From Colocasia esculenta (lineage: Eukaryota > Streptophyta > Magnoliopsida > Alismatales > Araceae), in contig CM024753.1 of the NCBI GenBank assembly GCA_014218235.1, positions 174,940,348 through 175,004,347 of the forward strand: 64,000 nt of DNA, given 5' to 3'. The translations under genes and the position numbers were made by a program. Below are positions 11,008 to 20,785 of this stretch, in pieces (within the stretch, counting starts at the first letter, position 1; every line of letters begins with the position of its first letter). The notes beneath the pieces are model-generated. The model was not told where the DNA came from and did not search any database. It saw only the letters and a list, made by a program, of their open reading frames with translations.

Positions 11008-11465
11008 TGATGCGAAAGCGGGACTACAGACAACGCAAATTCGGCGATAACGATATCTTTATGGCTTGGCGAGAAGTTCTCACGATATTGATGTATTTAT
11101 TTTAGTTATTTGGGTATTTGATTGTAAGAATAAAGTCCAAATGAGGTCCAATAGCACGTTTTCTATTTTCTAGTCATTTTCGGGTGCGAATTTTGCACTA
11201 TTTTTAGGTCCAAGGATATTTTAGTCCAAAGAGTCAAAATAGGGTTAGGGTTAGCCTAACTCCTATAAATAAAGTGTAACGGTTGTTTGAGAGAGATGAA
11301 TGAAGATTTGAAGATTGCTTTGGGCAGCCGCCATTGTGGTCTTCTTCCAGCGGGGTGGATTCCCCAGGGGTGGAATCCCCAACCCGGTTCCTCCTCTGTC
11401 CACCGCCCTCCCTCTTTCTCCCTCTGTTCGCTGGCCTCCCTTCTCTCCGCCGCTGTGCCGCATCA
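11008..11465 (+). repeat. LTR copy 2 of the three-LTR element (next to PBS)
   Basis: A 458-bp LTR nearly identical to copy 1; I see only single-base indels, for example GTTAGGTTAG against GTTAGGGTTAG. It directly precedes the PBS and so acts as the functional 5' LTR. Confidence 0.95.
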
Positions 11466-11467
11466 AG

Positions 11468-11480
11468 TGGTATCAGAGCC
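11468..11480 (+). other. Primer binding site (tRNA-iMet type)
   Basis: TGGTATCAGAGCC lies two bases after the LTR end at 11,465 and matches the initiator tRNA-Met primer site used by most plant LTR elements. Confidence 0.95.
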
Positions 11481-12684
11481 GGTCGGCTTCTCTTCAGAAG
11501 CCAGTCGGTCTTCTCCCACCCCTGCGTTGAGCCGATGCACCGGAGCGAAGAGGCCCGCGCCCCTGTCCCAGACCCCACTCTCGCGACCCCCTCTCCTGGT
11601 CGCCCGCCGTCCCCACCTGCGTGGGCCCGACGCCGCACCTCTAGCCGTTTCGCCCGGCCCCGTTTCCCGCGTCCGCGGCCGCCACGCACCCGCGCCCTCG
11701 CGTCCGCACCTTCGCGGCCGCCACTGCCACCGGTCCCCAACGCCGGCGGACCCCTGTCTGCGGCCTGCAGAACCCGCAGGCGTCGCCCCGCGGCCTCCCC
11801 CCGAGCGCGCTGAACCGCTCGCGCCCCCCTCGGACGCCAGCCCCAGCCCCGCGCTGCCCTTCCGTGGAAGCCGCGGCCTCCGCTCCAGCACGGGGCTACC
11901 CCCCCAGCGCCCCCACGTGAAGCCGCCCTCCGCACCGCTCGCGAGCCCGACCCCGGCGCCCGGAACCCAGCGGCGCCCCCCCCCCCCAGCCCGCCTCGTC
12001 ACGCCATCGCCCCTCCGCCCCGCGGCCGGCGCAGGCCCTGCGGCCCCCGCGCCCTGCTTCCCCGCTCACGCGAGCGGGCGCGTGGCTGCCCCGCCTCCGC
12101 GACCCCGTCGACCCCACCCGCTCGCGGCACCCTGCTCGGACCGGGACGCGAGCCCCGAGTCCCCCCGCCCCAACCTTGCTCGTGGCCTCCCCGCAGCCGC
12201 GGCGCCCTGCTCGCGCCCCTGCACGCGCGCCCCGCCTTCCCGCGTCCCAGCACCGGTCGCTCGCGACAGCCGCGGGCCCGCGTCTCAGCCCCCCGTCCCT
12301 GCAGCGCGGAGCTGCCCCGGCGCCTGCGGCGCCCCCGCACGAGCCGCCCTCGCCCGCAGGCGTTCGCCGGACGCGCCTGCATCCGTGCGCGTGGGGTCCG
12401 AGGCCGCGACCTCCCTTCTTCCTCCCGCTCTCTGCTCCTCCTGCGCGAGGGTTGGGAGAGAGGGGGGGAAGGGAGCCCAACTCCTCTGTCCGCGGTGTCG
12501 CCGCCACCGTCCGCAGGTGCCGGTGCCGTCGCCGGCAGCCGCTCCCTCCACCACCGCGGCCTTCTCCCTCCATCCCGATCTCTGTTCTCTCGCTCTCTCT
12601 GGCTCCCCTTCCCAGGCCGAGAGAAGTGGGAGGAAGAAGGAGGAGACCCGTCCACTTAAAGTGGACCGGGTCAACCTTATTTGA
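11481..12684. other. GC-rich internal region of the three-LTR element
   Basis: About 1.2 kb of very GC- and CpG-rich sequence. Open frames cover it in most frames because stop codons are rare. The longest, on the plus strand, begins in the LTR (first ATG at 11,296) and would give a Pro/Ala/Arg-rich low-complexity product. No retroviral or host domain is visible. It could be a captured GC-rich host segment or a coding-depleted spacer. I do not call it a protein gene. Confidence 0.6.
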
Positions 12685-13662
12685 CCCGTGCTACAGTGTC
12701 CGCGCTACAGTTCTTCTCTGCTACAGTGCACGACGGTGCACTACGTTTCTTATCGCACCGCCAGCGTGGAGAACCCGTCTGAGCTCGGTTTGACGTGCCG
12801 TTCGCATCGTTGCGGTCATCCCGGCGGCCCTATTCATCTGGGGCTCGTTGACCCCGACTGGTGCTCGAATGAACCCGCACGAGGCCGGAGGCGACGCCGA
12901 CACGACCACCGTGTACCTGTACGTCACGGTGTTCCCGCACGAGTTTGGTCCGACCTGTCAACACAGACTTGCTCAGCTGCATACAACGTGCTCTAGCTAC
13001 GCGGCAGCCCCACAGAGTTCCGCTCTGCCACCCAGGTTTGCACAATCAACTTATCGACCGGTCTGTAAGTCTTGCTATGTTTTGGAACGATGGATTGTGG
13101 ATTGTCTGAAGCACCTACCAACTTTTGGCGCAAATGTGATCAACGTTTGGTGAGAATAGATAATCTTCTTCACAATTATATGACGAGTTGGTCAACGAAA
13201 GAAGATTGTCTATGAGGCTGACTCCTCAATTATTAAGGAATCTGAAAACCTACTAGTTGAAGTATCCTACGAAGCAGAAGAATCATTGATAGATGAGTAT
13301 TATCAACAACTTGAGTCTGAGAATGAGTTCCTTAAGGAGAATGAGTTGACAAAGGAAGAGACAATAGGAGTTGCGGTCGAACAGCCAAATGATATACAAG
13401 CTCCTCTATCTGTACTTACTTCAATTGATGGGCCTGTTCTAGCTGATGTGCTACCTCCTATCAGACTATTGATGTGATCGAGTGGGAGCAACCCTCAGTT
13501 GATCTGATGTGGCTGACATTTTATGATTCGTCGATGGTGCACCCGTTCGTGACCCTTGATACGAGCGTCTGTGTGGAGTCTTATATGTGCACTCTGGTGT
13601 TCGTTTTTCTCTTGCTTCGACACTTCAAAATTCGAGGACGAATTTTTTCGAAGAGGGGAGAT
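12685..13662 (+). other. Internal 3' portion with a short acidic open frame and polypurine tract
   Basis: Between about 13,201 and 13,477 one plus frame stays open and reads acidic and Leu/Glu-rich (for example YQQLESENEFLKENEL), which could form a coiled coil. It has no clear ATG and no recognised domain, and may be a leftover of a gag or accessory protein. The region ends with the polypurine tract AAGAGGGGAGAT (13,651-13,662) right before the 3' LTR. At 12,685-12,730 the block GCTACAGT occurs three times. Confidence 0.5.
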
Positions 13663-14117
13663 TGATGCGAAAGCGGGACTACAGACAACGCAAATTCGGC
13701 GATAACGATATCTTTATGGCTTGGCGAGAAGTTCTCACGATATTGATGTATTTATTTTAGTTATTTGGGTATTTGATTGTAAGAATAAAGTCCAAATGAG
13801 GTCCAATAGCACTTTTCTATTTTCTAGTCATTTTCGGGTGCGAATTTTGCACTATTTTTAGGTCCAGGATATTTTAGTCCAAAGAGTCAAAATAGGGTTA
13901 GGGTTAGCCTAACTCCTATAAATAAAGTGTAACGGTTGTTTGAGAGAGATGAATGAAGATTTGAAGATTGCTTTGGGCAGCCGCCATTGGGTCTTCTTCC
14001 AGCGGGGTGGATTCCCCAGGGGTGGAATCCCCAACCCGGTTCCTCCTCTGTCCACCGCCCTCCCTCTTTCTCCCTCTGTTCGCTGGCCTCCCTTCTCTCT
14101 GCCGCTGTGCTGCATCA
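13663..14117 (+). repeat. LTR copy 3 (3' LTR) of the three-LTR element
   Basis: A 455-bp LTR that differs from the other copies by a few single-base changes (ACTTTTCTATT for ACGTTTTCTATT; CTGCATCA for CCGCATCA at the end). It is followed at 14,118 by the CGAGG target duplication. Confidence 0.95.
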
Positions 14118-14266
14118 CGAGGCTTGCAAAAGCACCCTCCAATCGGGCAGAACTCCGAGAAGTCGGGCAGAACTCCGAGAAATCGGGCAGAACTCCGAGA
14201 GAGAAAGAAAACTCAGCACTTGGGCAAGATGGCCTTGTAAATGAGGGTGTGGGGGGGGGGGGGGGG

Positions 14267-14274
14267 TATTTATA
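14267..14274 (-). promoter_or_regulatory. Leftward TATA box followed by a 16-C run
   Basis: The minus strand reads TATAAATA immediately followed by 16 C. It is the mirror image of the plus-strand motif at 14,637-14,660. Together they face outward from the palindrome array at 14,303-14,590, suggesting a divergent promoter. Before the three-LTR element arrived, leftward transcription would have entered the sequence now at 10,539 and below. Confidence 0.55.
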
Positions 14275-14302
14275 GACAAAACTCCCCTCCCCTCCCTCCT
14301 CT

Positions 14303-14590
14303 CCATCGGTTAGGCACCCCTAACCGATGGTGACATCACAATGATGTCACCATCGGTTAAGGGTTTCTCCCCCAACCGATGGTGAATCACCATCGGTTAG
14401 GGAACCCCAACCGATGGTGACCTCATGTGAGGTCACCATCAGTTAAGGGACAGTCCCCTTAAACTGATGGTGACCTCATCATTGAGGTCACCATCGGTTA
14501 AGGGGTGATGGCCCCTTAACCGATGGTGACCTCATTCGAGGTCACCATCGGTTGGCCTCCCCCAACCGATGGTGATTCACCATCGGTTAG
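14303..14590. repeat. Array of alternating short palindromes between divergent TATA boxes
   Basis: Two types of hairpin alternate. One is ACCATCGGTTAGGG...CCCTAACCGATGGT and the other is TGACCTCA...TGAGGTCA. About six copies of the first and four of the second are visible. One unit has changed to CAGTTAAGGG with the partner CCCTTAAACTG, so pairing is kept. The array sits in the upstream part of a Tat-like LTR and may be a multimerised protein-binding region or a strong hairpin. Confidence 0.85.
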
Positions 14591-14636
14591 GGGAGGGTTC
14601 TCCTCTCTCCCACACAATGAAAGGGGTCTAAACCCC

Positions 14637-14644
14637 TATAAATA
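14637..14644 (+). promoter_or_regulatory. Rightward TATA box of a Tat-like LTR
   Basis: TATAAATA at 14,637-14,644 is followed by 16 C (14,645-14,660). Downstream sequence (14,661-15,019) has the T/C-rich start of an LTR R-U5 region. It contains three CGAGTAAGTCTCT / CGAGCAAGTCTCT blocks (about 14,887, 14,940 and 14,994), each with a short hairpin. Confidence 0.6.
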
Positions 14645-15019
14645 CCCCCCCCCCCCCCCCATTCCAAAAGAAAGGGGGGTCTGGAAGATTGCTCCGGCAA
14701 AGCCCTGTTGAAAAAAAATCCAAAAATAGAAAAGAGCATTTGCTCATTCCCTCTCTCATTCTCCAATCCCCCTTGCTTGGTGTGCGAAGGTACAAATCCC
14801 TTCTTTAGCCCGATAGGCCAGGCGCGGAGAGGAGAGTTGTCGGCGCAATCGTCATCGACATTCCTTCTTAACCTCCATCTCCCACATCGAGTAAGTCTCT
14901 GTGGGGTGATATTCCCCGGGGTTTAAATACCGTCCATATCGAGCAAGTCTCTATGGACACATGGTATTTAAATACCCATGTTCTCCCGTCCATCGAGCAA
15001 GTCTCTGGATGGTGGATTT

Positions 15020-15830
15020 TGTGCTTATATGTATATGTTTTTTTGAGGAGACTCTGCCCAAGCGGAGGTTCTGCCCAAGAACATATTCGTATATTCATAA
15101 ATTTGTGTTCTTATATATATGTTTCTTAAGACGAAACTCTGCCCAAGTGGAGATTCCGTCCAAGAACACATATATAAAGATCTCAAATTTGTAATTACAA
15201 ATATGTTCCTTGAGGAGAATCTCGCCCAGGCAAAATCTCTCAGGGGACGTATCCATATAAGTACAAACTCGTGTTGTATGTATATGTTTCTTAGAGGAAA
15301 CTCTGCCTAAGCGGAGGTTCTGCCCAAGAACATATTCGTATATTCACAAATTTATGTTCTTATGTATATGTTCTTTAGGGGAAACTCTGCCCAAATGGAG
15401 ACTATCCTAAGAATATATCCATAGAATCACAAATTTGTGCCTATACGCGTATGTCTCTTAGGAGGAATCCTGCCCGGACAAAAGTTCCCTCTAAATTCAT
15501 ATCCGTATAATCACAAACTTCATGCTTATATAAATGTGTTTCTTAGCGGAACCTCTGCCCAAATAGAGACTCCGCCCGAGAACATATCTATATAATCACA
15601 AATATGCCCTATTATGTATACGTTTCTCAAAAGGGATCCCGTTCATACGGGGGCGCCTTTCTATCGGATACTCTGCTTAAATAGAGATACCGTTTGAAAA
15701 TATATTCACAAAGTGCAAATTTGTGTTTATACATATATACCTTCTTAGGGCAAAATCCCTCCGGGCAAAGTTTCTCTCAAGGACACACGGATATAAACAT
15801 GGGCCTATATGAATATACTCCTACGAAGAC
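15020..15830 (+). repeat. About 83-bp tandem repeat, roughly nine diverged copies
   Basis: The word ACTCTGCCCAAGCGGAG and its variants recur at about 15,050, 15,136, 15,217, 15,299, 15,383, 15,467 and 15,551, a period of 82-84 bases. Each unit also contains AAGAACATAT...CACAAATTTGTG. The array lies downstream of the rightward TATA box, in the LTR R-U5 or leader of the Tat complex. Short ORFs in it simply follow the repeat. Confidence 0.85.
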
Positions 15831-16233
15831 GCCCTGCCTAAGCAGAGGTTCACCAGGACATACTCACGCATCCAAAAGAACTATGATGATATACACACAT
15901 CCAAAGAAAAAAAAAAGAATAAGACAAGAACTGTGTCCAAGTATTGCAAATGGGGGCACATATGCACCTCCACGAGAACCATGCCCGTGGAAATGGACTG
16001 CGGACGGGAATTACAATCTGACAAGAACCTTCCTGGGGACACATTCATATGTTCTCCGAAAATCATACCCGCACAAGTGAGAAATGAGGAGAAAAGAAAT
16101 TCTGCCTCAAATTCGAACTTTGCTCAAAAAGGGCATTGTAAAAGAACTTCATATAAAAAATCGACACAGGAATCCTTCTAATATGGAAGTGTTACTCTGG
16201 GTCATAATACCCCCAAGTTCAGAATCAAAATCC

Positions 16234-16249
16234 ACGGGTATATACCCGT
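16234..16249. repeat. 16-bp perfect palindrome, copy 1
   Basis: ACGGGTATATACCCGT is a perfect palindrome and occurs again at 16,335-16,350, both times within the longer context TCCACGGGTATATACCCGTTC. The surrounding leader (15,831-16,969) has no recognised gene. Confidence 0.8.
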
Positions 16250-16334
16250 TCACAATAACAATCCTCATGTTTTCCCAAATAAAAATTCATAACCACCCTT
16301 TTGCAAAAAAAGAAGAAAGACCTCAAATAGGTCC

Positions 16335-16350
16335 ACGGGTATATACCCGT
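16335..16350. repeat. 16-bp perfect palindrome, copy 2
   Basis: The second ACGGGTATATACCCGT, 101 bases after the first. The stretch that follows includes a direct repeat at about 16,680-16,722 (CCGTCCGTTTCACGGACACC). The block at 16,640-16,800 shares words with 28,640-28,700 in the 3' LTR (GCCTGAT, GACAGGCTGGCAC against AACAGACTGGCAC), so this is likely LTR-related. Confidence 0.75.
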
Positions 16351-16969
16351 TCCTCTCTCAAAATCACACTTTGGACTCCAAAAAGGCAGTCATTTCAAAA
16401 AAAAAATGAATACTCGAAGCCAAAGCATTTCAAAATAATCAAAAGAAAGGAAAAAACATGTCATGATCAGGATTTCCTAAAAGCGTGCATTTTCTTCTCG
16501 TCTTTTACTATGAATGGTATTCGGTTTAAAAATTGGTGTTAAATAATACCAAGAGTTTTAACTCGATGTAAATGTAACATCGATTCCAGTCGATGGAGAA
16601 AGAGGTCCAGCACATGCTACCCTAATTGCCTGATGAGAATAGACATGGGACTCAAGGATTTCAGATTAAAAACGGCGCACCCGTCCGTTTCACGGACACC
16701 ACCCGTCCGTTTCACGGACACCAAAATTCCTTTACTGCATTGCGCGGACTTTTTCTTCTGTCTGCTAGACAGGCTGGCACACCCTGCAACACAAAAATCA
16801 AAGCATGTGAATGAAATGAATGAATACAATGAGCTACAACAAAAACAACGCACAAGAAGAAAAAAAAAAACAAAAAAATCATCATTAAAACGAAATGAAC
16901 AAACGCCAATATCGCGATGGAAAAAAAATCCCCCGTGTCAACAACTCCATAAATGAAGAATAAGAACGG

Positions 16970-17450
16970 GAAGAGCAACCCGCACCCGTAGGTGTGCTTC
17001 CACCTCAAGAAATGTCTGAAGAGAATGATCGACAATTCTGGGCGGCTGTTGCCGACAATTTAGAACATTATGAGGTGTATGTCGCCAACTCCGATGAGGA
17101 GAAGGACTTCATCGATCTACAACCAGCCCCGCATGAACTTGAAGATAGCGGACTGCTACTGTAGATGAATTAATTGAACTCAACCTCGGGGAGCGGGGGA
17201 TCCTCGACCAATATTATAAGTGCTCTACTCAATGAGGAAGAGAGACAGTCCTACAACACAACTCTGTTGGAGTATAAGGACTGTTTTGCCTGACTTACAA
17301 AGAGATGCCTGGCCTAGACTTCTGTGGCTGAATATGAGCTGTCATATTCCCCGATGCTAGACTGGAAACAACCTCAAAGACGCATGCGTCATGAACTAGA
17401 GCTCAAGGTCAATGCTGAGGTCGACAAGCTCTTGCAGGTGGACTTTATAG
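16970..17450 (+). pseudogene. Tat gypsy pol: protease-RT linker and start of RT
   Basis: The frame starting at about 16,970 reads FWAAVADNLEHYEVYVAN, then DFIDLQPAPHELEDSG, SALLNEEERQSY, LLEYKDCFA and RRMRHELELKVNAEVDKLLQ. This is the segment that leads into the reverse transcriptase of Tat-lineage Ty3/gypsy elements. In-frame stops (for example at about 17,162 and 17,293) and frameshifts are present. No gag is found upstream; the leader runs straight into this part, so gag and most of the protease are deleted. The RT is then interrupted by a 1.39-kb insertion at 17,451. Confidence 0.85.
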
Positions 17451-18837
17451 CAAGGATGGCAGAGTCGGGTTGGCTGGGTGAGTCGGACCCAGCCGACCCC
17501 GACCCGGGTCGGGTCGGATCCATGGATCCGGCCGACTCCAATGGAGTCTGGCCGAACCTTGATCGGCCATGCTTAAAAATGTTAAAAAATTGAAAAACAA
17601 ATCAGGAAAAGTCCGAAAAAATCATAGAAAATCAGGAAAAATCACAGAAAAATTATTTAAAAATATATAATAATAGAACATATTGAGTATATCCATAGTT
17701 TAGTTACACATATGTTCATATTACGATATAGAGCAATGGTAACTATGATACCTTATTTACCTGAATATCATTTAAGTAAATGAAATATTTCATTTACTTA
17801 AAATATTACATGTAAATAAGGAAGTACCCCCCATTTGAATCCAATAAAAATGTCAAAAAAATCATATCCTTACTAATAAAAAGTCAACTCTCCCATCGAA
17901 GAAGAAAATCATGATTTCGATGATTTTAGCGAAATGCTAACTTTAAATCTCTTATAATTTGGCCTATCTAAAAATTGATAATTCAAATAAACTATATGGA
18001 ACACTAAAAATTCAAAGTCGGTAAAAAAGGTCAAACGTGCATATGACTTCTCTAGGGAGCCACTCTCCTACTGACAGCACTTAGTCGGCTTGAGACCTCT
18101 CAGGATTTGGTCAAACCTAAGCTATCATCACTCAAAGTCATCAGACTTTAAGTGATGTTAGCTTAGGTTTGACCAAATCCTGAGATCAGACTTGAGTGAT
18201 GATAGCTTAGGTTGACCAAATCCTAAGAGGTCTCAAGCAACTGTGCTGTCAGTAGGAGAGTGGCTCCCTGGAGAAGTCATATGCACGTTTGACTTTTTTT
18301 ACCGGACTTTGAATTTTTAGTGTTCCATGGTTTATTTGAATTATCAAATTTTTAGATAGGCCAAATTATAAGAGATTAGAAAGTTAGCATTTCGCTAAAA
18401 TTATCGAAATCGTGATTTTTTTCTTCGATGGGAGAGTTGACTTTTATGGTAAGGGATATGATTTTTTTGACATTTTTATTGGATTCAAATGAAGGGTACT
18501 TCCTTATTTACTTGTAATATCTTAAGTAATAAATGATATTCAGGTAAATAAGGATATCCTGATAACCCTGCCTGAAGAGGATCCTGAAGGTAACCTGAGG
18601 GAATCGACTACACCAGATGGAATCGGGGTGGAGTTGGGCTGAGTCGGCCCGACTCCACCCGATTTCGGTCGACTCACCCCGATTCCACCTAGCTCCATGG
18701 GTGGGTCGTTGTTCACCCCCCCAAGTCGGGTCGCCAGGGGCCGACCAGACTCAGAGTCGGCCGACTCCGCTCGAGTCGGCCGACTCTGCTCCGAGACGGC
18801 CGACTCTGCTCCGAGTCGGCCGACTTTGCCATCCATG
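17451..18837. mobile_element. hAT-like non-autonomous element inside the RT domain
   Basis: The insert begins CAAGGATGGCAGAGTCGG and its inverted end reads CATGGATGGCAAAGTCGG, 18-bp terminal inverted repeats with two mismatches. It is flanked by CTTTATAG (17,443-17,450) and CTTTACAG (18,838-18,845), an 8-bp target duplication with one transition. CA...TG ends and an 8-bp TSD are typical of hAT elements. Removing the insert rejoins the RT frame at the conserved DF and MYPIWLANIVPVKKK motifs. Both ends are rich in GAGTCGGCCGACTC words. There is no transposase; the interior holds a large foldback. Confidence 0.88.
17751..18553. repeat. 803-bp foldback (long inverted repeat) nested in the hAT-like element
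   Basis: The left arm starts CCTTATTTACCTGAATATC and the right arm ends GATATTCAGGTAAATAAGG. The arms, about 380-400 bases each, stay complementary nearly to the centre near 18,150, with small indels. The inner part repeats GCTTAGGTTTGACCAAATCC in direct and inverted form. It could be a separate foldback MITE nested in the hAT-like element or simply its core. I did not find a clear TSD at its edges. Confidence 0.85.
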
Positions 18838-18845
18838 CTTTACAG

Positions 18846-19630
18846 AGCCATGCATGTACCCAATTTGGCTCGCCAACATAGTCCCTGTGAAGAAGAAAAG
18901 CGGCCAAGTCCGAATCTGCATCGACTACAGAGATTTGAACAAGGCATGCCCGAAAGATGACTTCCCGGTCTCGATCACTGAAAAATATGGTCGACATGAC
19001 TACGGGGCATGAAACATTATCATTCATGGACGGGTCGTCAGGATATAATCAAATCCGCATGGCCGTCGAGGACAAAATGTACACTGCATTTAGAGCCCCC
19101 AAAGGGATTTTCAATTATAAAAGAATGCCTTTCGGCTTGAAAAATGCTGGCGCCACCTATCAAAGGACCATGACCAAGATCTTTGATGAAATGATTCATG
19201 ATTTGGTCGAATGTTATGTCGATGACCTGGTCGTCAAATCAAAAAGGCGGGAGAACCATCTGGAGGATCTGAGGCAGGTCTTTGAAAGGCTTCGCCAATA
19301 TCAATTGAAAATGAATCCAATGAAGTGCGCCTTTGGCGTATAAAGTGGCAAGTTCCTCGGTGTTATTGTCAGATACCGGGGGATAGAAATTGACCCGGAC
19401 AAAATCAAAGCTATCCGAGGACTGCCCCCACCAAGAAACATAACTGAGCTGAGGTCGCTTCAAGGTAGGCTAGCTTACGTCAGGCGATTCATCTCCAACC
19501 TCTCAAGGAGATGCGCCCCTTTTGGTAAGCTGATGAAGAAAGGAGCGCCATTTATATGGGACCAGGAATGTCAAAATGCCTTTGAACAGATCAAGGACTA
19601 TCTCCTCACCCCTCCTGTATTGGGGGTGCC
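18846..19630 (+). pseudogene. Tat gypsy reverse transcriptase
   Basis: Recognisable in order are MYPIWLANIVPVKKKSG, CIDYRDLNKACPKDDF, FMDGSSGYNQIRM, MPFGLKNAGATYQRTM and ECYVDDLVVKSK, with the YVDD catalytic motif at about 19,215-19,227. These are conserved RT motifs of Tat elements. A frameshift falls at about 18,975, after the KDDF motif, and an in-frame TAA at about 19,341 precedes SGKFLGVIV. The thumb and connection continue through LRSLQGRLAYVRRFISNLS. It is inactive as it stands. Confidence 0.9.
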
Positions 19631-20060
19631 AATCAAAGGAAAACCACTCATTCTTTACATAGTCGCCATGGATGCTTCGCTGGGAGCCTTATTGGCTCAA
19701 ATGAATGAAGAAGGCAAAGAACAACTACTATACTACTTTAACAGAAAGCTGGTGGGTCCTGAACACCGCTATCCACCCATGCAAAAGGTGTGCTTGACGT
19801 TGGTTTTTGCCGTGAAAAAGATGAGGCATTACCTACTGTCACACCAAGTGGAGCTAATATTAAAAATAGATCCACTTAAGGTCCTTTTCAATCAGCCGGT
19901 GTTGTCAGGAAGACTCGGCAAATGGGCTTTGCTCCTCATGGAGTTTGATATCAAATTCATTCCACAAAAGGCAATTAAAGGCCAGGGGATGGCTGATTTC
20001 TTGGCGGCTCATCCACTCCCAGCAGATTCTCCCCTCAACTTCCAACTCCCTGAAGAAGAA
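19631..20060 (+). pseudogene. Tat gypsy RNase H domain
   Basis: The frame that begins at 19,533 reads FIWDQECQNAFEQIK, then LYIVAMDASLGALLAQ (first catalytic Asp), RYPPMQKVCLTLVFAVKKMRHYL and KALLLMEFDIKFIPQ-like sequence. This is the RNase H that directly follows RT in gypsy polyproteins. The frame stays open here to about 20,190. The C-terminus passes into an acidic linker before the second RNase H. Confidence 0.85.
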
Positions 20061-20129
20061 ACACTTTCACCTCATCAGGAGGTGGAAGGCAGGCAGAAAC
20101 TTCTCCTTAGAAAGATGAGGAGGCCCTCA

Positions 20130-20640
20130 CCATCAATTTACCATGTTGGGAGCTTTATTTTGATGGCGCTTCCGAACAATCAAACAAGATAATGGTTCTA
20201 CAGCATTTGCCTCGGGAGCCGGCATCTTCTTGGTTACTCCGCAGGGGGAATCCTCTATAACTCCTGTGCCCTCATGAAACCATGACCAATAATGAGGTGG
20301 AATATAAAGCACTAATTGTGGGGCTCCAATTGGCGCTTGAAATGAATATCAGATGCATCAAAGTCTACGGGGACTCTCAACTGATTGTCCGACAGGTCAT
20401 GGAGGATTATGACGTCCGAAAACAGGAGCTAATCCCCTATCATACCATGGTGTTGAAACTCAGGGAGAGGTTCTACCTGTTTGAAATAGGCCATGTACCC
20501 AGAAGTAAGAACTCTCAGGCAGATGCCCTTGCCAAGCTAGCCTCGGCTATAAAACTCCCTCCTGAAGGAGAACTTGATATAACAGTCAGACACAGGAGGC
20601 TGATGCCCAGTATGCTTGAAGAAGAATCTGAACCAGGAAC
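20130..20640 (+). pseudogene. Second, archaeal-type RNase H (aRNH) of Tat lineage
   Basis: A separate RNase H module follows. It shows WELYFDGASE at about 20,145, then after a frameshift MTNNEVEYKALIVGLQLALE, VYGDSQLIVRQV and KNSQADALAKLAS. These carry the acidic catalytic positions (D of YFDGA, E of NNEVEYKA, D of YGDSQL and the final D of QADAL). Plant Tat elements are known to carry this extra archaeal-like RNase H in addition to the usual one. A frameshift lies at about 20,190-20,280 between the first and second motif. Confidence 0.85.
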
Positions 20641-20785
20641 TTTAGAAGTTGACCTTCTTGAAGACGATAACGGCGCCCCAGAAGAAGATTGGCGTGAACC
20701 CATCATTAAGATAAAGAATGGTTGGCTACCCCCAGATCGAGCAGAAGGGTGCAGTTACTGCGAAGGGCGACATCCTATCCATTAA

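Larger units (their letters stand above)
10545..14117 (+). mobile_element. Non-autonomous LTR retrotransposon with three LTRs
   Basis: Three near-identical repeats (10,545-11,000; 11,008-11,465; 13,663-14,117) begin TGATGCGAAAGC and end GCATCA. The outer pair is flanked by perfect 5-bp duplications CGAGG (10,540-10,544 and 14,118-14,122), so the whole structure behaves as one insertion. The second LTR is followed by a tRNA-Met PBS and the third is preceded by a polypurine tract. The 2.2-kb interior has no protease, RT, RNase H or integrase, so it depends on another element. The sequence before the 3' LTR (TTCGAGGACGAATTTTTTCG) is like that of Tekay-type gypsy elements. The LTRs differ only by a few single-base changes, suggesting recent activity. 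Confidence 0.92.

Noticed and set aside
11287..12684. 465-codon plus-strand open frame, with long frames on the other strand
   Set aside because: GC-rich sequence has few stop codons, so most frames are open. The product is low complexity, with no domain, and starts inside an LTR.
15020..15830. CRISPR-like regular repeat spacing
   Set aside because: Units are contiguous and diverged, with no conserved-repeat/unique-spacer pattern, and the genome is a plant.
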